A DNA stretch of 52,666 bases, taken from assembly GCA_902580215.1 (NCBI GenBank), contig CACHJT010000007.1, positions 1 through 52,666 on the forward strand. Reading direction: 5' to 3'. The position numbers and the translations under genes were made by a program. The stretch is from an uncultured Candidatus Actinomarina sp. Its GTDB lineage: Bacteria > Actinomycetota > Acidimicrobiia > Actinomarinales > Actinomarinaceae. Numbering within the stretch: the first letter of the stretch is position 1; each line of letters opens with the position of its first letter. Shown piece by piece: positions 25,691 through 35,089 of the stretch. The notes below the pieces were generated by a model, which did not search any database, was not told the origin of the DNA, and saw nothing but the letters and a program-made list of their open reading frames with translations.

Positions 25691-25699
25691 TTAAACATC

Positions 25700-26608
25700 A
25701 TGAAGGGTTATTCAAACGACTTATACATTTTAGCTTTTGACCACAGAGGAACCTTAACTAAAGGACTACTCGGTGTTGAAGGTAGAGAACCAACCGATGA
25801 AGAGATTGCAAGAGTGTCTTCAATGAAAGACATAATCTTTGATGGATTTCTAGAAGCAAAAAACAAAGGAATTTCTGGTGGAGACCCAGCAATATTAGTT
25901 GATGAAGCTTTTGGACTACAAGTACAAGAAAAAGCAAAAGAAATGGGAATTAAATTTGCTGCACCTGTAGAAAAGTCTGGACAAAAAGTATTCGACTTTG
26001 AATACGGGGACGACTTTGGTGAAAAAATAAAAGAGGTCAATGCAGACTTTGTAAAAATTTTAGTTCGTTGGAACCCAGACGATGATGCAGACACAAGACA
26101 AATTCAGGGCGAGAGAATTAAAAGATTGTCTGATTGGCTTGATGAAAACGAAAGAAAATTTCTTTTAGAGTTTTTAGTTCCTGCATCCGAACAACAGTTA
26201 GAAAGTGTTGGCGGTGATCAGGCTATATATGACTCAGAAATCAGACCAAAGCTTGCTGTTCAGGTAGTTGAGGAAATGAGAGAGCGAGGAGCTGATCCAG
26301 ATATTTGGAAGATTGAAGGATTAGACACTACTGATGACTGTGAAAATGTTTCTAAAGTAATCAAAGATGGTGGCAGAGAAGATGTTATAGCAGTTGTTCT
26401 TGGTAGAGGCGCAAATGATGAAAAAGTGAATGAGTGGTTAAGAGCAGGATCATCAGTTGAGGGATATAAGGGCTTCGCAATTGGAAGATCTATCTTTTGG
26501 GATTCTCTTAAAGGATGGAATGCTGGTGAGAAATCACGTGAAGAGGCTGTTTCAGAGATAGCAAACTCTTACCTAAGTTTTATATCTGTATATCAAAACG
26601 GGAGTTAA
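25700..26608 (+). CDS. DUF2090 class-I aldolase-like protein
   Basis: A 302-residue protein beginning YILAFDHRGTLTKGLLG, with FVKILVRWNP, LLEFLVPASEQQ, WKIEGLDTTDDC and VVLGRGAN, a TIM-barrel aldolase pattern matching DUF2090, the domain fused to IolC kinases in inositol breakdown and related to deoxy-ketogluconate-phosphate aldolases. It likely forms a Schiff base through the Lys in KILVRW or WKIEG. It lies 3 bases before a phosphofructokinase gene, so it may cleave a sugar bisphosphate in glycolysis; that is inference. Confidence 0.72.
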   Translation: MKGYSNDLYILAFDHRGTLTKGLLGVEGREPTDEEIARVSSMKDIIFDGFLEAKNKGISGGDPAILVDEAFGLQVQEKAKEMGIKFAAPVEKSGQKVFDFEYGDDFGEKIKEVNADFVKILVRWNPDDDADTRQIQGERIKRLSDWLDENERKFLLEFLVPASEQQLESVGGDQAIYDSEIRPKLAVQVVEEMRERGADPDIWKIEGLDTTDDCENVSKVIKDGGREDVIAVVLGRGANDEKVNEWLRAGSSVEGYKGFAIGRSIFWDSLKGWNAGEKSREEAVSEIANSYLSFISVYQNGS

Positions 26609-26611
26609 AAA

Positions 26612-27814
26612 ATGCCACAAGGCAAAGCAGTAATTGGACAATCTGGAGGTCCAACAGCTGTTATAAATAAATCACTAGTTGGGTTTATTAAAGAGGCTAC
26701 AAAGTCAGATTTCGACGAAATCCTTGGTGCAAGACATGGGTTGGCGGGGATGCTCAGTGAAGATTTTGTTGATTTATCAAATTTATCTGAAGCTCAGCTT
26801 TATGGAATGGGTAAAACGCCTGCGGCAGCACTTGGTTCAGTAAGAAAAAAACCTACAGATTCTGATATAGAACAGCTTGTATCAATATTTGAAAAACAAA
26901 ATATTAGAAACTTCTTTTACATAGGGGGTAATGATTCTGCTGAAACAGCAAACTTAGTTTCTGAAGGAGCAAAGTCTATTGGGTATGATATGAAAGCATT
27001 TCATATTCCAAAAACTATTGATAATGACTTACTTGAAACAGATCACTGCCCAGGTTATGGTTCAGCTGCTCGTTTTGTTGCTCACGCTTTTCAAGGTGAT
27101 GATGCAGACAATAGAAGCCTAAAAGGAATCAAGATAAATGTTTTAATGGGAAGACATGCTGGGTGGCTGACTGCTGCGAGTACCTTAGGAAAGTCTACTG
27201 AAGAGGACGGCCCACATTTGGTGTACGTTCCTGAAAAAGTGTTCAAAATTGATGAATTTTTAAAGGAAGTCAAAGAGGTTTATGATTCGCTTGGAAGATG
27301 TGTTGTTGCTGTTTCAGAAGGGATTCATAACGAAGAAGGAGAATACTTCTTACAAACCTATGCAAGTGAAACAGGATCTGGTCTAGCTGGAAAAAAAGAT
27401 AGTCATGGAAACATCCAGTTATCAGGGTCAGGCGCACTGGGTGATACGTTAACCAATATAGTTTCAGAACACATTGATGGAGTAAGAGTTAGGGCTGATA
27501 CTTTTGGATACCTACAAAGATCTTTCCTAGCCGATGTCTCCGAGGTAGATGCTGAAGAAGCTGAGAGAGTTGGACAACATGCCGTTGTTGCCTCAAAAGA
27601 AATGCAAAGTGGTTCTGTAATTCTTAAAAGACAATTGTCAGAAACATATAGTTGCGATGTAGATGTTGTAGAGCTAAAAAAAGTTGCTAAGCACACAAAA
27701 GACATGCCACAAGAATTTTTAGATGAAAGCAAACCATATGTTACCAATGAATTTTTTGAGTACGCTATGCCATTAACTGGTGGAATAGAACCTAAAACAC
27801 AAATATTTGTATAG
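26612..27814 (+). CDS. pfp: 6-phosphofructokinase, pyrophosphate-dependent type
   Basis: A 400-residue PFK. GQSGGPTAVINKSLVG opens it, then YIGGNDSAETA and PKTIDNDL, and MGRHAGWLTAAS. In ATP-using enzymes the phosphoryl-donor positions read GGDGS and PGTIDND; here they carry Asp after GGN and Lys before TIDND, the residue pair seen in PPi-dependent enzymes. It converts fructose 6-phosphate to the 1,6-bisphosphate reversibly using pyrophosphate. Between the DUF2090 aldolase and a thioesterase gene in one operon. Confidence 0.86.
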   Translation: MPQGKAVIGQSGGPTAVINKSLVGFIKEATKSDFDEILGARHGLAGMLSEDFVDLSNLSEAQLYGMGKTPAAALGSVRKKPTDSDIEQLVSIFEKQNIRNFFYIGGNDSAETANLVSEGAKSIGYDMKAFHIPKTIDNDLLETDHCPGYGSAARFVAHAFQGDDADNRSLKGIKINVLMGRHAGWLTAASTLGKSTEEDGPHLVYVPEKVFKIDEFLKEVKEVYDSLGRCVVAVSEGIHNEEGEYFLQTYASETGSGLAGKKDSHGNIQLSGSGALGDTLTNIVSEHIDGVRVRADTFGYLQRSFLADVSEVDAEEAERVGQHAVVASKEMQSGSVILKRQLSETYSCDVDVVELKKVAKHTKDMPQEFLDESKPYVTNEFFEYAMPLTGGIEPKTQIFV

Positions 27815-28249
27815 ATGTCAAAAATCACTTTATCAAGGAATGATTTTCAAGCTTTTTGGTCTGTGAGCATAAGATACTATGAGCTTGACCCACAAGGTGT
27901 GGTGCACAATGCTAATTACGTGTCGTTTTTTGACGAGGCAATTACTGGTTATTTTAAATATGTAAATTATGACTACTGGACAGATATTGAAGAAACTAGA
28001 AAAGATTTTCATACCGTTCAAATAAAAGTGCAATACAACAAACCTCTCCAGTACGGTCACGAAATAGAAATAGGAACAAAAATTAAAGAAATAGGAAACT
28101 CTAGTATCACATGGGTAATGGGTATGTTCTTAAAAGATTCTGATGAATTAGTGAGTTCTTGTGAGGCTGTTCACGTATATACAGACCAAACGACAATGAA
28201 GCCCACACCAATTACAGAAGATCTTAAAGAAAAGCTACAGTTTAATTAA
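27815..28249 (+). CDS. hotdog-fold acyl-CoA thioesterase
   Basis: A 144-residue 4HBT-family protein with VSIRYYELDPQGVVHNANYVSFFDEA (about 16-41), in which Asp25 is the catalytic acid of the YbgC/FcbC pattern D-x-x-G-x-x-x-x-x-x-Y. It begins immediately at the stop codon of the phosphofructokinase gene, so it is coupled. Specific acyl-CoA unknown; a link to glycolysis is not evident. Confidence 0.8.
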   Translation: MSKITLSRNDFQAFWSVSIRYYELDPQGVVHNANYVSFFDEAITGYFKYVNYDYWTDIEETRKDFHTVQIKVQYNKPLQYGHEIEIGTKIKEIGNSSITWVMGMFLKDSDELVSSCEAVHVYTDQTTMKPTPITEDLKEKLQFN

Positions 28250-28277
28250 TCAAAACGTACGCACTAACATTATCAAT

Positions 28278-29369
28278 ATGAATCAAAGAAGATATGATAT
28301 TGATGCGTTGCGATCTATAGCAATGTTCCTACTTATTTTTTATCATCTTGGCATTTCATTTACCTCTCTTGCTAGACAAACGCTTTTCATCCAGAACAAA
28401 AGAGTAGTAGATGGGATATGGCCATTATTAAACCTAATGAATAGCTGGAGAATACCACTCGTTTTCTTAATTGCCGGGGTTGCTTTACGACTTTCGTTTA
28501 GAAAGAGAACGAGGATACAAATTTTTAAAGAGAGATCAAAAATCCTTATCCTACCTTGGGTCTTTGGAACTCTAGTATTTTCTAGCTCGTCAGCTTATAT
28601 AGTTGGTAGATTTTATGATTATTGGTTTTTGGACGAAATTAGTGATGCAGTTTTTTTTGCTTTGGAATATGAAGGTCTACATTTATGGTTTTTGACTAAT
28701 ATTTTTATTTACTGTCTGGTACTTATTCCGATTTTGAACTTTATTTCGAAAGAAAATTTTATTGCATCGCTACTCAGCAAACCAGGCGGAGTCTTTCTAT
28801 TTTCATTACCCATAATTGCTGAGGGACACTTGTTAAATTTATCTAGATTCAGGACCGAAACATACGGAGATTACTACAGCGAATATGCATTAACGGACCA
28901 CGGTTTTGTACTCGGGTTTTTATGGTTTTTTATAGGCATCATTCTTACTTCTCAGGGTGATGCGTTCTGGGAATCGAGTGTAAAGAATTGGAAATTACAC
29001 CTAGCTCTTGGTATGACATCATATTTTTACAGATGGCTTAACAATTTTTTAGAAGATTATGCCCTGGATAATCGGCTCATAGCTTTTGAATCCTTTAATT
29101 TTATTTTTGCACTGTTAGGAATCGCTGCAGTGTATTTAAACAAAGACTCACCACAACTTACCTATTATAAAACAGCTGTATATCCTGTTTATATTGTTCA
29201 CCTACCAGTACAAATGGCAGTTATGTATTTTTTTGCTGGTATAAATATTCATCCAATCATTAAATTCCCAATTGCTCTGTTTTTGATTTGTTTTCTTTCT
29301 TTAACGATTTATCACGCCATAAAAAATATCAAGCCACTAAGACCTTTATTTGGCTTGAGAAACCAATAA
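28278..29369 (+). CDS. acyltransferase-3 family membrane protein
   Basis: A 363-residue protein with about ten membrane segments. The beginning RRYDIDALRSIAMFLLIFYHLG holds the R/D...H pattern that identifies acyltransferase 3 proteins, followed by SWRIPLVFLIAGVALRLSF, as in OpgC- and O-acetylase-like enzymes. Such proteins move acyl groups to surface glycans or lipids. The late YPVYIVHLPVQM matches the family's terminal motif. Substrate unknown. It ends just before the first lipoprotein of the cysteine-repeat family. Confidence 0.82.
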   Translation: MNQRRYDIDALRSIAMFLLIFYHLGISFTSLARQTLFIQNKRVVDGIWPLLNLMNSWRIPLVFLIAGVALRLSFRKRTRIQIFKERSKILILPWVFGTLVFSSSSAYIVGRFYDYWFLDEISDAVFFALEYEGLHLWFLTNIFIYCLVLIPILNFISKENFIASLLSKPGGVFLFSLPIIAEGHLLNLSRFRTETYGDYYSEYALTDHGFVLGFLWFFIGIILTSQGDAFWESSVKNWKLHLALGMTSYFYRWLNNFLEDYALDNRLIAFESFNFIFALLGIAAVYLNKDSPQLTYYKTAVYPVYIVHLPVQMAVMYFFAGINIHPIIKFPIALFLICFLSLTIYHAIKNIKPLRPLFGLRNQ

Positions 29370-29371
29370 AA

Positions 29372-29863
29372 TTGAAAAAAATATATTTAATAATTTTTAC
29401 CCTTCTTTTTAGCTTATGTTCAACCTCTAATGATGAAGGAGTAGCCTCTCTATCAAATGACACAACAACTACTTCGGTTATAGCGGAAGAGGATTATCCA
29501 ATTGTTTTAACTCAGTGCCTAAACGAAGAAATGGGATACAACATAGCAACACCGTTTGATATCGAAGATTTAAAAACAACTCTTGATAGCATGAGTAATA
29601 CAAAAGAAGAGAGAACACAACTTTTGGAAGATGTCGGCACTTGTGTGAATAAATACAACCTCTGGTCGGACTCATCTTCTTTGAGTCCAGAAGAGTCTGC
29701 AAAATTATATGATGAAAATCTTGAATTGGCTAAATGCTTAAGAGAAAAAGGATTAAATGTTCCTGATCCTAGCCAACAAGAACCCAAGGTTGATTTAAGC
29801 GGGCTCAAGGAATCTAAAGATGACATTATGCCGTTGTTACAAGAATGTGGTTGGCAAAAATAA
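29372..29863 (+). CDS. small lipoprotein with paired CxxE-cysteine half-repeats (paralogue A)
   Basis: A 163-residue lipoprotein. The start is TTG at 29372: lysine-lysine then a hydrophobic segment ending LFSLC. An in-frame upstream ATG would lie in the preceding gene and give no signal peptide at the end. The mature part has four cysteines in two similar halves: TQCLNEEMGY...GTCVNKYNLW, then AKCLREKGLNVPDP...QECGW. The same arrangement appears in three other lipoproteins nearby. The pattern CxRExG-DP is typical of lipoproteins found beside MacAB-like systems in Actinobacteria. Function unknown. Confidence 0.7.
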   Translation: MKKIYLIIFTLLFSLCSTSNDEGVASLSNDTTTTSVIAEEDYPIVLTQCLNEEMGYNIATPFDIEDLKTTLDSMSNTKEERTQLLEDVGTCVNKYNLWSDSSSLSPEESAKLYDENLELAKCLREKGLNVPDPSQQEPKVDLSGLKESKDDIMPLLQECGWQK

Positions 29864-29917
29864 GTATTAGATTTGTATAATAAAAAAATAAAGAAACTAA
29901 AAACACAGAAACACCTT

Positions 29918-30358
29918 ATGAAAAAATTAATACCTGAAACAATCGAAAACAAAATTCCAAAAAATAAATTTGTCTACTACTTTTGTTGGTTACTAGTTGG
30001 ATTCAATTTTTTTAGAAGTCTTGAACACATATTTGCTGAAGATGGTGGAGCAGAATCTATTGCAGGCATTCCACTAAGCAGTTATTCACCTGAAGCTGCA
30101 AACAACATTGTTTCAATATTTGCTCAGTGGGGTTTTTCACAACTAGTTTTAGCTTGCATTTTGCTTATAGTTGTTTTAAAAATTAGAGAACTTATTCCGC
30201 TTATGTTGCTAATTATTGCTTTAGAAAACATATTCAGAGCAGGAATTGGTCAATACAAGTCCTTAATCATTGACTCAGCTCCTCCAGGAGCACTTACCCC
30301 TTTAATAGGTTTGGTGACTTTAATTTTCTTTTTTATTTCAGTAAGGGAAAAAAATTAA
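29918..30358 (+). CDS. membrane protein, about four helices
   Basis: A 146-residue integral membrane protein from ATG 29918 (MKKLIPETIENK); the in-frame TTG at 29873 adds a lysine-rich stretch and seems less likely. Hydrophobic segments occur at about 17-32, 62-80, 82-100 and 115-138, with FRSLEHIFAEDGG between the first two. No family recognised. It sits between two lipoprotein paralogues and probably belongs to the same locus. Confidence 0.55.
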   Translation: MKKLIPETIENKIPKNKFVYYFCWLLVGFNFFRSLEHIFAEDGGAESIAGIPLSSYSPEAANNIVSIFAQWGFSQLVLACILLIVVLKIRELIPLMLLIIALENIFRAGIGQYKSLIIDSAPPGALTPLIGLVTLIFFFISVREKN

Positions 30359-30362
30359 AATT

Positions 30363-30953
30363 ATGAAAAAATATTCAAACATCTTCTTATTAATTCTATT
30401 TGTACTTTTCTCTGCGTGTTCATCATCAGATGAATCACAAGGAGTTGTTTCTACAAAAGATTTATCAAGTGATACAACAGTTACAACAATTGCAGAGGAA
30501 GCTACCGAAGAAGTAGTTTCAATAGAAGATGCACAACTTTTACTAGCTAGTTGCTTAAGAGAAAATGGATATGACATTACAGATCCTAAAAATGATGAGA
30601 GTTTACAGAGTGTTTTACGCCCAGTATTTTTAGCTGCTGATCAAAAAGGGAGAGAAGAACTTTTTGAGACAATTCAAACATGTGCTGATGAAAATGATAT
30701 TCCACTTGGTGGCACAGCAGACTTTGAGAATCCTGAAGAAGTTGCTGATACTTTAGACACTGAGTTGGAATTTGCACAATGCTTGCGGGAAAAAGGTATA
30801 GAGGTGGAAGATCCGAATGCTGAAAGACCACTTAGATCTATCCTTATTAGCCTTGTGCAGTCTGGACAATACCTTGAAGATCAAATTAGAGAAGCTGCTG
30901 GGGAGTGCTTTGATGACCTTGGGCTTGAACCACCACAACAAGGTAGAGGATAA
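30363..30953 (+). CDS. small lipoprotein with paired cysteine half-repeats (paralogue B)
   Basis: A 196-residue lipoprotein with lipobox LFSAC followed by SSSDES. The mature half-repeats are ASCLRENGYDITDP...QTCADEND and AQCLREKGIEVEDP...GECFDDLG, giving the four spaced cysteines of the family and clear CLRExG-DP sequences. The region between lipobox and first repeat is acidic, suggesting an extended linker. Adjacent to paralogue C (26 bases) and close to the MacA-like gene. Confidence 0.75.
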   Translation: MKKYSNIFLLILFVLFSACSSSDESQGVVSTKDLSSDTTVTTIAEEATEEVVSIEDAQLLLASCLRENGYDITDPKNDESLQSVLRPVFLAADQKGREELFETIQTCADENDIPLGGTADFENPEEVADTLDTELEFAQCLREKGIEVEDPNAERPLRSILISLVQSGQYLEDQIREAAGECFDDLGLEPPQQGRG

Positions 30954-30978
30954 GACTAGGGTTCTTTATAATTTTCTT

Positions 30979-31578
30979 ATGTATAAAAAAGCTTCAGTAA
31001 TACTTGTTCTTTTAACAGCATGCTCTTTTTTTCAACAAGATGAGCAAGCTGTGGTCTCTGTTGCGGATACTGACAAAGGCAAAGAGGCAATTGCTTCTGG
31101 TGTGCAGCTTACAGATGAACGAGAAGAAATTTCAGATGAGGACGCACCCTTAGTACTTGTACAGTGTGTTAATGAATCTGGTTATAAATTTAAAGAACCA
31201 AAAAACTTTTTAGACCTCTACACCACGATTGCATCTTATTTTGAAACAATAACCGAACAAGAGGCTGAGGAACTTTGGGATATAATCGAAGAATGTGCTT
31301 TGAAATATAATTTATGGGGTGTAGCAGATGAAAATCAATTCGAAGATCCGGCACAAGTCTCCAAGGAAATTGACCGATCATTATTTATGGCTAAGTGTTT
31401 TAGAGAAAGTGGATATCCTAAAGTGCCAGACCCAGATTATTTCAACAGAGAAGTCAGGCTAGACGCCTATATTGATGAAGATTGGGAGCTTAGAGAAGAC
31501 GACCCACTAGTCCAGACATGGCAAGCTTGTGAAGATAAACTACCAGAAGAGTTAAAAGATGAGGAGTGGGATGCATAA
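30979..31578 (+). CDS. small lipoprotein with paired cysteine half-repeats (paralogue C)
   Basis: A 199-residue lipoprotein; the ATG at 30979 begins MYKKASVILVLLTACSFFQQ, a good lipobox (LLTAC). Upstream in-frame codons lie in paralogue B and are ignored. The half-repeats read VQCVNESGYKFKEP...EECALKYNLWG and AKCFRESGYPKVPDP...QACEDKLP, keeping all four cysteines but varying the CLRE part. Highly acidic. Followed 63 bases later by the MacA-like adaptor, which suggests a shared transcription unit. Confidence 0.73.
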   Translation: MYKKASVILVLLTACSFFQQDEQAVVSVADTDKGKEAIASGVQLTDEREEISDEDAPLVLVQCVNESGYKFKEPKNFLDLYTTIASYFETITEQEAEELWDIIEECALKYNLWGVADENQFEDPAQVSKEIDRSLFMAKCFRESGYPKVPDPDYFNREVRLDAYIDEDWELREDDPLVQTWQACEDKLPEELKDEEWDA

Positions 31579-31641
31579 AAAACTTAATAAAAAAATTTCT
31601 CAGAATGCACACAGGTTTAATAAACTACTCTAATTGGAACA

Positions 31642-33228
31642 ATGATGAAAAATATATTTAAATTAAAAAATTTGTACATTTTAATAGCGGTGCTCGCACT
31701 AGGTTATGGTGGTTATTATTTTGGTACTCAGAACACAGAATCATCTACAAGCAACAAAACTCTAGAACTTACTACTGTTGCTATACAAAAAGGTGACTTA
31801 GCAAAAAAGGAAGAATACAACGGAACCTTAAGACAAACTGACAGTAAAGTGCTCAACTCACCAATGTCAGGAGTTGTTACCTATGTTCCTAAAGAAGGAA
31901 CCATTATTAATTTTGGAGAAGTCTTATTTGCTGTTGACAATAAACCTGTAATTTTAGTTGAAGGAGCGACACCCTTTTATAGAACTTTAGATTTAAATTC
32001 TGATGCTGGTCCCGATGTTTTACAACTTGAAGAAGCACTTGTGTTCTTGGGTTATGCAGCAGAAGACTTTGTACCTGATGAAACTTTTGATGAAACTACT
32101 TCAAACATGCTTAATGCACTATACGTTGACTATAAGATTGATACAAAATCTGAAGTCACACCAGCAGAACAGGTTGCAATTAATTTAAAAAAGACTGAAG
32201 TAGAAAATATTGAAGAGACAATTTCAGATGGCGGAACTACATTGGCACAAGTTAATGACAAAAAGAAAAAACTAGATGATGCAAAAGAGGCGGCTACCGA
32301 AGAAAGCGCAGCATGGAAAGCAGCTGATACAGCTATTGAAAATGCTGAACAAAGCATTACCTTACTAAAAGACGACACAAATCCTCAGACAAAAGAAAAA
32401 ATTGCAAACAACACTAGAGACTCTGAAATAGAAGATTTAGAACAAGAAATTGAAAAACAAAAAAGAATCAAGGATTTAGAAAAAGGTAAAGAATCTGGGA
32501 TTGATGCTACAGAAGCTTTAGCTATTGAGACAGCACAAAAAGCATATGATGATACATTAAAAAGCTACAACGATGGAGTTGATCAAGCAGCTGAGTTAGC
32601 AAAAGCCAAAGAAGAGCTCGAAGAGCTAAAACTTGCCTCAAAGTCAGAAACTTTTAGTCCAACAAATGCCTATGCTTCAGAAACACCATTAATTGTTGGC
32701 TCTTATGTTAATGATGTTGGTTCTGCTGTTGCACTAAATTCACCACTGTACAACATTTCTTCTATTGGAATTGAAGTTGTCTTTCAAGTTGATGCTACAG
32801 ATCAGGAAACAGTTTCACTTGGTGACAGTGTTGAAATAGAACTTCCTACAGATGAAAGAGTCCCAACAGTTATTACCTTTATAGATCAGGTTGTAACACA
32901 AACTCAAGCAGGAGAATTTATAGAAGTTACTCTAGAAGTTCTAAACCCAGAAGAGATTGAAGCTTATGATCAAGCTCCAGTGAAAGTATTTGTGATAACA
33001 GAGATTTCTGAAAATGTTCTTTATGTTCCAGTCAATGCCCTCCTTGCTTTAGCAGAAGGAGGGTACGCTTTAGAAGTTTATGACGGAGTGCTTGATACCG
33101 GAACATTTGAAGGAGAATCTGGCGTTGATACAAATTACGTTGCTGTTGAAATAGGAGTATTTACTGACGGCTTTGTAGAAGTAAAAGGAAATATCTCAGA
33201 GGGTCAAATAGTAGTTGTACCAAGATGA
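31642..33228 (+). CDS. MacA-like efflux adaptor with peptidoglycan-binding domain and coiled coil
   Basis: A 528-residue membrane-fusion protein. One N-terminal membrane anchor (about 11-28) is followed by a lipoyl/barrel part (VLNSPMSGVVTYVPKEGTII), a PG_binding_1-like helix pair (AGPDVLQLEEALVFLGY, about 117-134), and a long coiled coil of about 190-335 (EKQKRIKDLEKGKES), then a second barrel half with LYVPVNALLAL. This layout is common in actinobacterial MacAB-like systems, which have no outer membrane channel. Overlaps the ATPase gene by four bases. Confidence 0.85.
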   Translation: MMKNIFKLKNLYILIAVLALGYGGYYFGTQNTESSTSNKTLELTTVAIQKGDLAKKEEYNGTLRQTDSKVLNSPMSGVVTYVPKEGTIINFGEVLFAVDNKPVILVEGATPFYRTLDLNSDAGPDVLQLEEALVFLGYAAEDFVPDETFDETTSNMLNALYVDYKIDTKSEVTPAEQVAINLKKTEVENIEETISDGGTTLAQVNDKKKKLDDAKEAATEESAAWKAADTAIENAEQSITLLKDDTNPQTKEKIANNTRDSEIEDLEQEIEKQKRIKDLEKGKESGIDATEALAIETAQKAYDDTLKSYNDGVDQAAELAKAKEELEELKLASKSETFSPTNAYASETPLIVGSYVNDVGSAVALNSPLYNISSIGIEVVFQVDATDQETVSLGDSVEIELPTDERVPTVITFIDQVVTQTQAGEFIEVTLEVLNPEEIEAYDQAPVKVFVITEISENVLYVPVNALLALAEGGYALEVYDGVLDTGTFEGESGVDTNYVAVEIGVFTDGFVEVKGNISEGQIVVVPR

Positions 33229-33908
33229 AAACCAGTACAAAAACTGTCATCTCTATAAATAATATCTCAAAAGTTTACGAAGGCCCTCCGCCAGTAAGAG
33301 CTTTAGATGGTGTCTCACTTGAAATTAAAGAAGGAGATTTTGTCTCAATAGTCGGTCAATCAGGAAGTGGTAAATCCACTTTCTTAAATATGATTGGATT
33401 ATTAGATAGCATAACGAATGGCTCTATAGAAATTGAAGGTAAAGACGTCTCAGAACTCTCAGACAATGAGTTATCAAAGTTTAGAGGTGAAAAGATTGGG
33501 TTTATATTTCAAAGTTTTTTTCTACTCCCAGGATTAACTGCTCAAGAAAATGTTGCTGAAGGTCTTTTATACCAAGGTATTTCAAGATCGGAGAGATTAG
33601 AAAAAGCAAAGGAAGTTTTAGAACAAGTAGGTCTTGGTGACAGGTTGACTCATTTGCCTAAAGAATTGTCTGGTGGGCAACAACAAAGAGTTGCGATTGC
33701 TCGTGCTCTAGTGCAAGATCCGGCATTCGTACTAGCAGATGAACCAACAGGAAATTTAGATAAGGAATCCGGTATCAACATACTCAATATTTTGAAAGAT
33801 CTAAATAATCAAGGCAAAACAGTGATAATGATCACTCACAACCAAGAACACGCAAGTATGTTTAAAAAAGTTATAGAACTAGTTGATGGAAAAATAGTAA
33901 ATCAATGA
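33225..33908 (+). CDS. ABC transporter ATPase of MacB/LolD type
   Basis: A 227-residue ATPase with Walker A GQSGSGKST (about 43-51), Q-loop FQSFFLLPGLTAQENV, signature LSGGQQQR, Walker B LADEPTGNLD and H-loop MITHNQEH, all intact. These match the MacB/LolD/FtsE group whose partner permeases have a single large extracytoplasmic domain. It lies between the adaptor and the permease, both with four-base overlaps, so the three make one transporter. Confidence 0.95.
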   Translation: MKTSTKTVISINNISKVYEGPPPVRALDGVSLEIKEGDFVSIVGQSGSGKSTFLNMIGLLDSITNGSIEIEGKDVSELSDNELSKFRGEKIGFIFQSFFLLPGLTAQENVAEGLLYQGISRSERLEKAKEVLEQVGLGDRLTHLPKELSGGQQQRVAIARALVQDPAFVLADEPTGNLDKESGINILNILKDLNNQGKTVIMITHNQEHASMFKKVIELVDGKIVNQ

Positions 33909-35089
33909 AAAGAAATAGACTTAAAATCAAAGATTTGTTTTTTGTAGCCCTATATGGCGTTAGGGCAAGAAAAGGTAGAGCAACTCTTACCTCAATTGGG
34001 ATTGGTATTGGAATCGCTGCAATTGTTGCAGTATCTGGTATTTCAGCTTCAGGTAGGGCAGACCTTCTCTCAACACTAGAATCTCTAGGTACAAACTTAG
34101 TTAAAGCATCACCCCAGGCTGGTTTTTTTGGAACCCAGGAAGAACTCCCAAAAGGAGTTTTAGGCATGGTTGAAAGGATAGGCCCAGTTCAAGAAGTTAC
34201 TTCTACAACCCAAACAGACCTTCTAGTAAGGAGAAGTAATTTTATTTCAGAATTTGAAGGCGGTGGTATTTCAACAATTGTTACGAGTGCTGAACTATTA
34301 GATGTTATAGGCGGCAATTTAATTGATGGTAGGTTTATTGAGGACGGGCTCTCTGATATTCCAGTAACAGTTTTAGGTAACGTTACTGCACAGCGACTAG
34401 GAATTAATAACTTATCTAAACCTACAAAGATTCTGATTGAAAATGAATGGTTTGGTGTAGTTGGAATATTAGAAGAGCTCAAAATTCATCCAGACCTAGA
34501 TAGGTCTGTATTCATTGGATATGGTGTGGCAAAAACACTATTTGATATTAATGAAGAACCAACAACTATTTATTTAAGAGCTAACCCAACATTTATAGAG
34601 GATGTTGTTGAAGTACTTGCGCCCTCAATGAATCCTGAAAATCCAGATCAGGTTGAGGTTACTCGTCCATCCGATGCACTTGAAGCTCAACAAGCAGCCG
34701 AAGAAGCATTCACTAACTTACTTTTAGGACTTGGTTCAGTTGCTCTTCTTGTTGGAGGTGTCGCCATTGCAAATGTTATGGTCATGTCAGTTTTAGAAAG
34801 AAGAATGGAAATTGGAGTTAGAAGATCCATCGGTGCAACTAGAAGAGAAATACGATATCAGTTTTTATTAGAAAGCATTGTTTTGTCAGGAATAGGAGGT
34901 TTAGTTGGAGTGCTTCTCGGAACAGCTATAACCCTGGGTTATACTAATTACACAAATATTGTATTCTCAATACCTGTATGGCAAATATTTGGAGCAGTAC
35001 TTTTAGCGTTATTAATCGGAGCTATTTCTGGTGTATATCCAGCCATAAAGGCTTCAAAAATTCAGCCAGCAGAGGCAGTTCGAAAGTAA
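33905..35089 (+). CDS. ABC transporter permease, MacB/FtsX type
   Basis: A 394-residue permease with an N-terminal helix (about 23-45), a large extracytoplasmic MacB_PCD domain (about 48-255), and three C-terminal helices in an FtsX domain with VLERRMEIGVRRSIGATRREIRYQFLLE, the coupling helix, and a last helix ending PAIKASKIQPAEAVRK, the typical end of the family. It likely transmits mechanical force rather than transporting through a channel. Terminates where lipoprotein D begins. Confidence 0.94.
   Translation: MKRNRLKIKDLFFVALYGVRARKGRATLTSIGIGIGIAAIVAVSGISASGRADLLSTLESLGTNLVKASPQAGFFGTQEELPKGVLGMVERIGPVQEVTSTTQTDLLVRRSNFISEFEGGGISTIVTSAELLDVIGGNLIDGRFIEDGLSDIPVTVLGNVTAQRLGINNLSKPTKILIENEWFGVVGILEELKIHPDLDRSVFIGYGVAKTLFDINEEPTTIYLRANPTFIEDVVEVLAPSMNPENPDQVEVTRPSDALEAQQAAEEAFTNLLLGLGSVALLVGGVAIANVMVMSVLERRMEIGVRRSIGATRREIRYQFLLESIVLSGIGGLVGVLLGTAITLGYTNYTNIVFSIPVWQIFGAVLLALLIGAISGVYPAIKASKIQPAEAVRK

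Noticed and set aside
26530-26545. TCACGTGAAG resembling a parS site in the DUF2090 aldolase gene
   Set aside because: Only the central nine bases match; ends do not, so it is not a ParB site by sequence.
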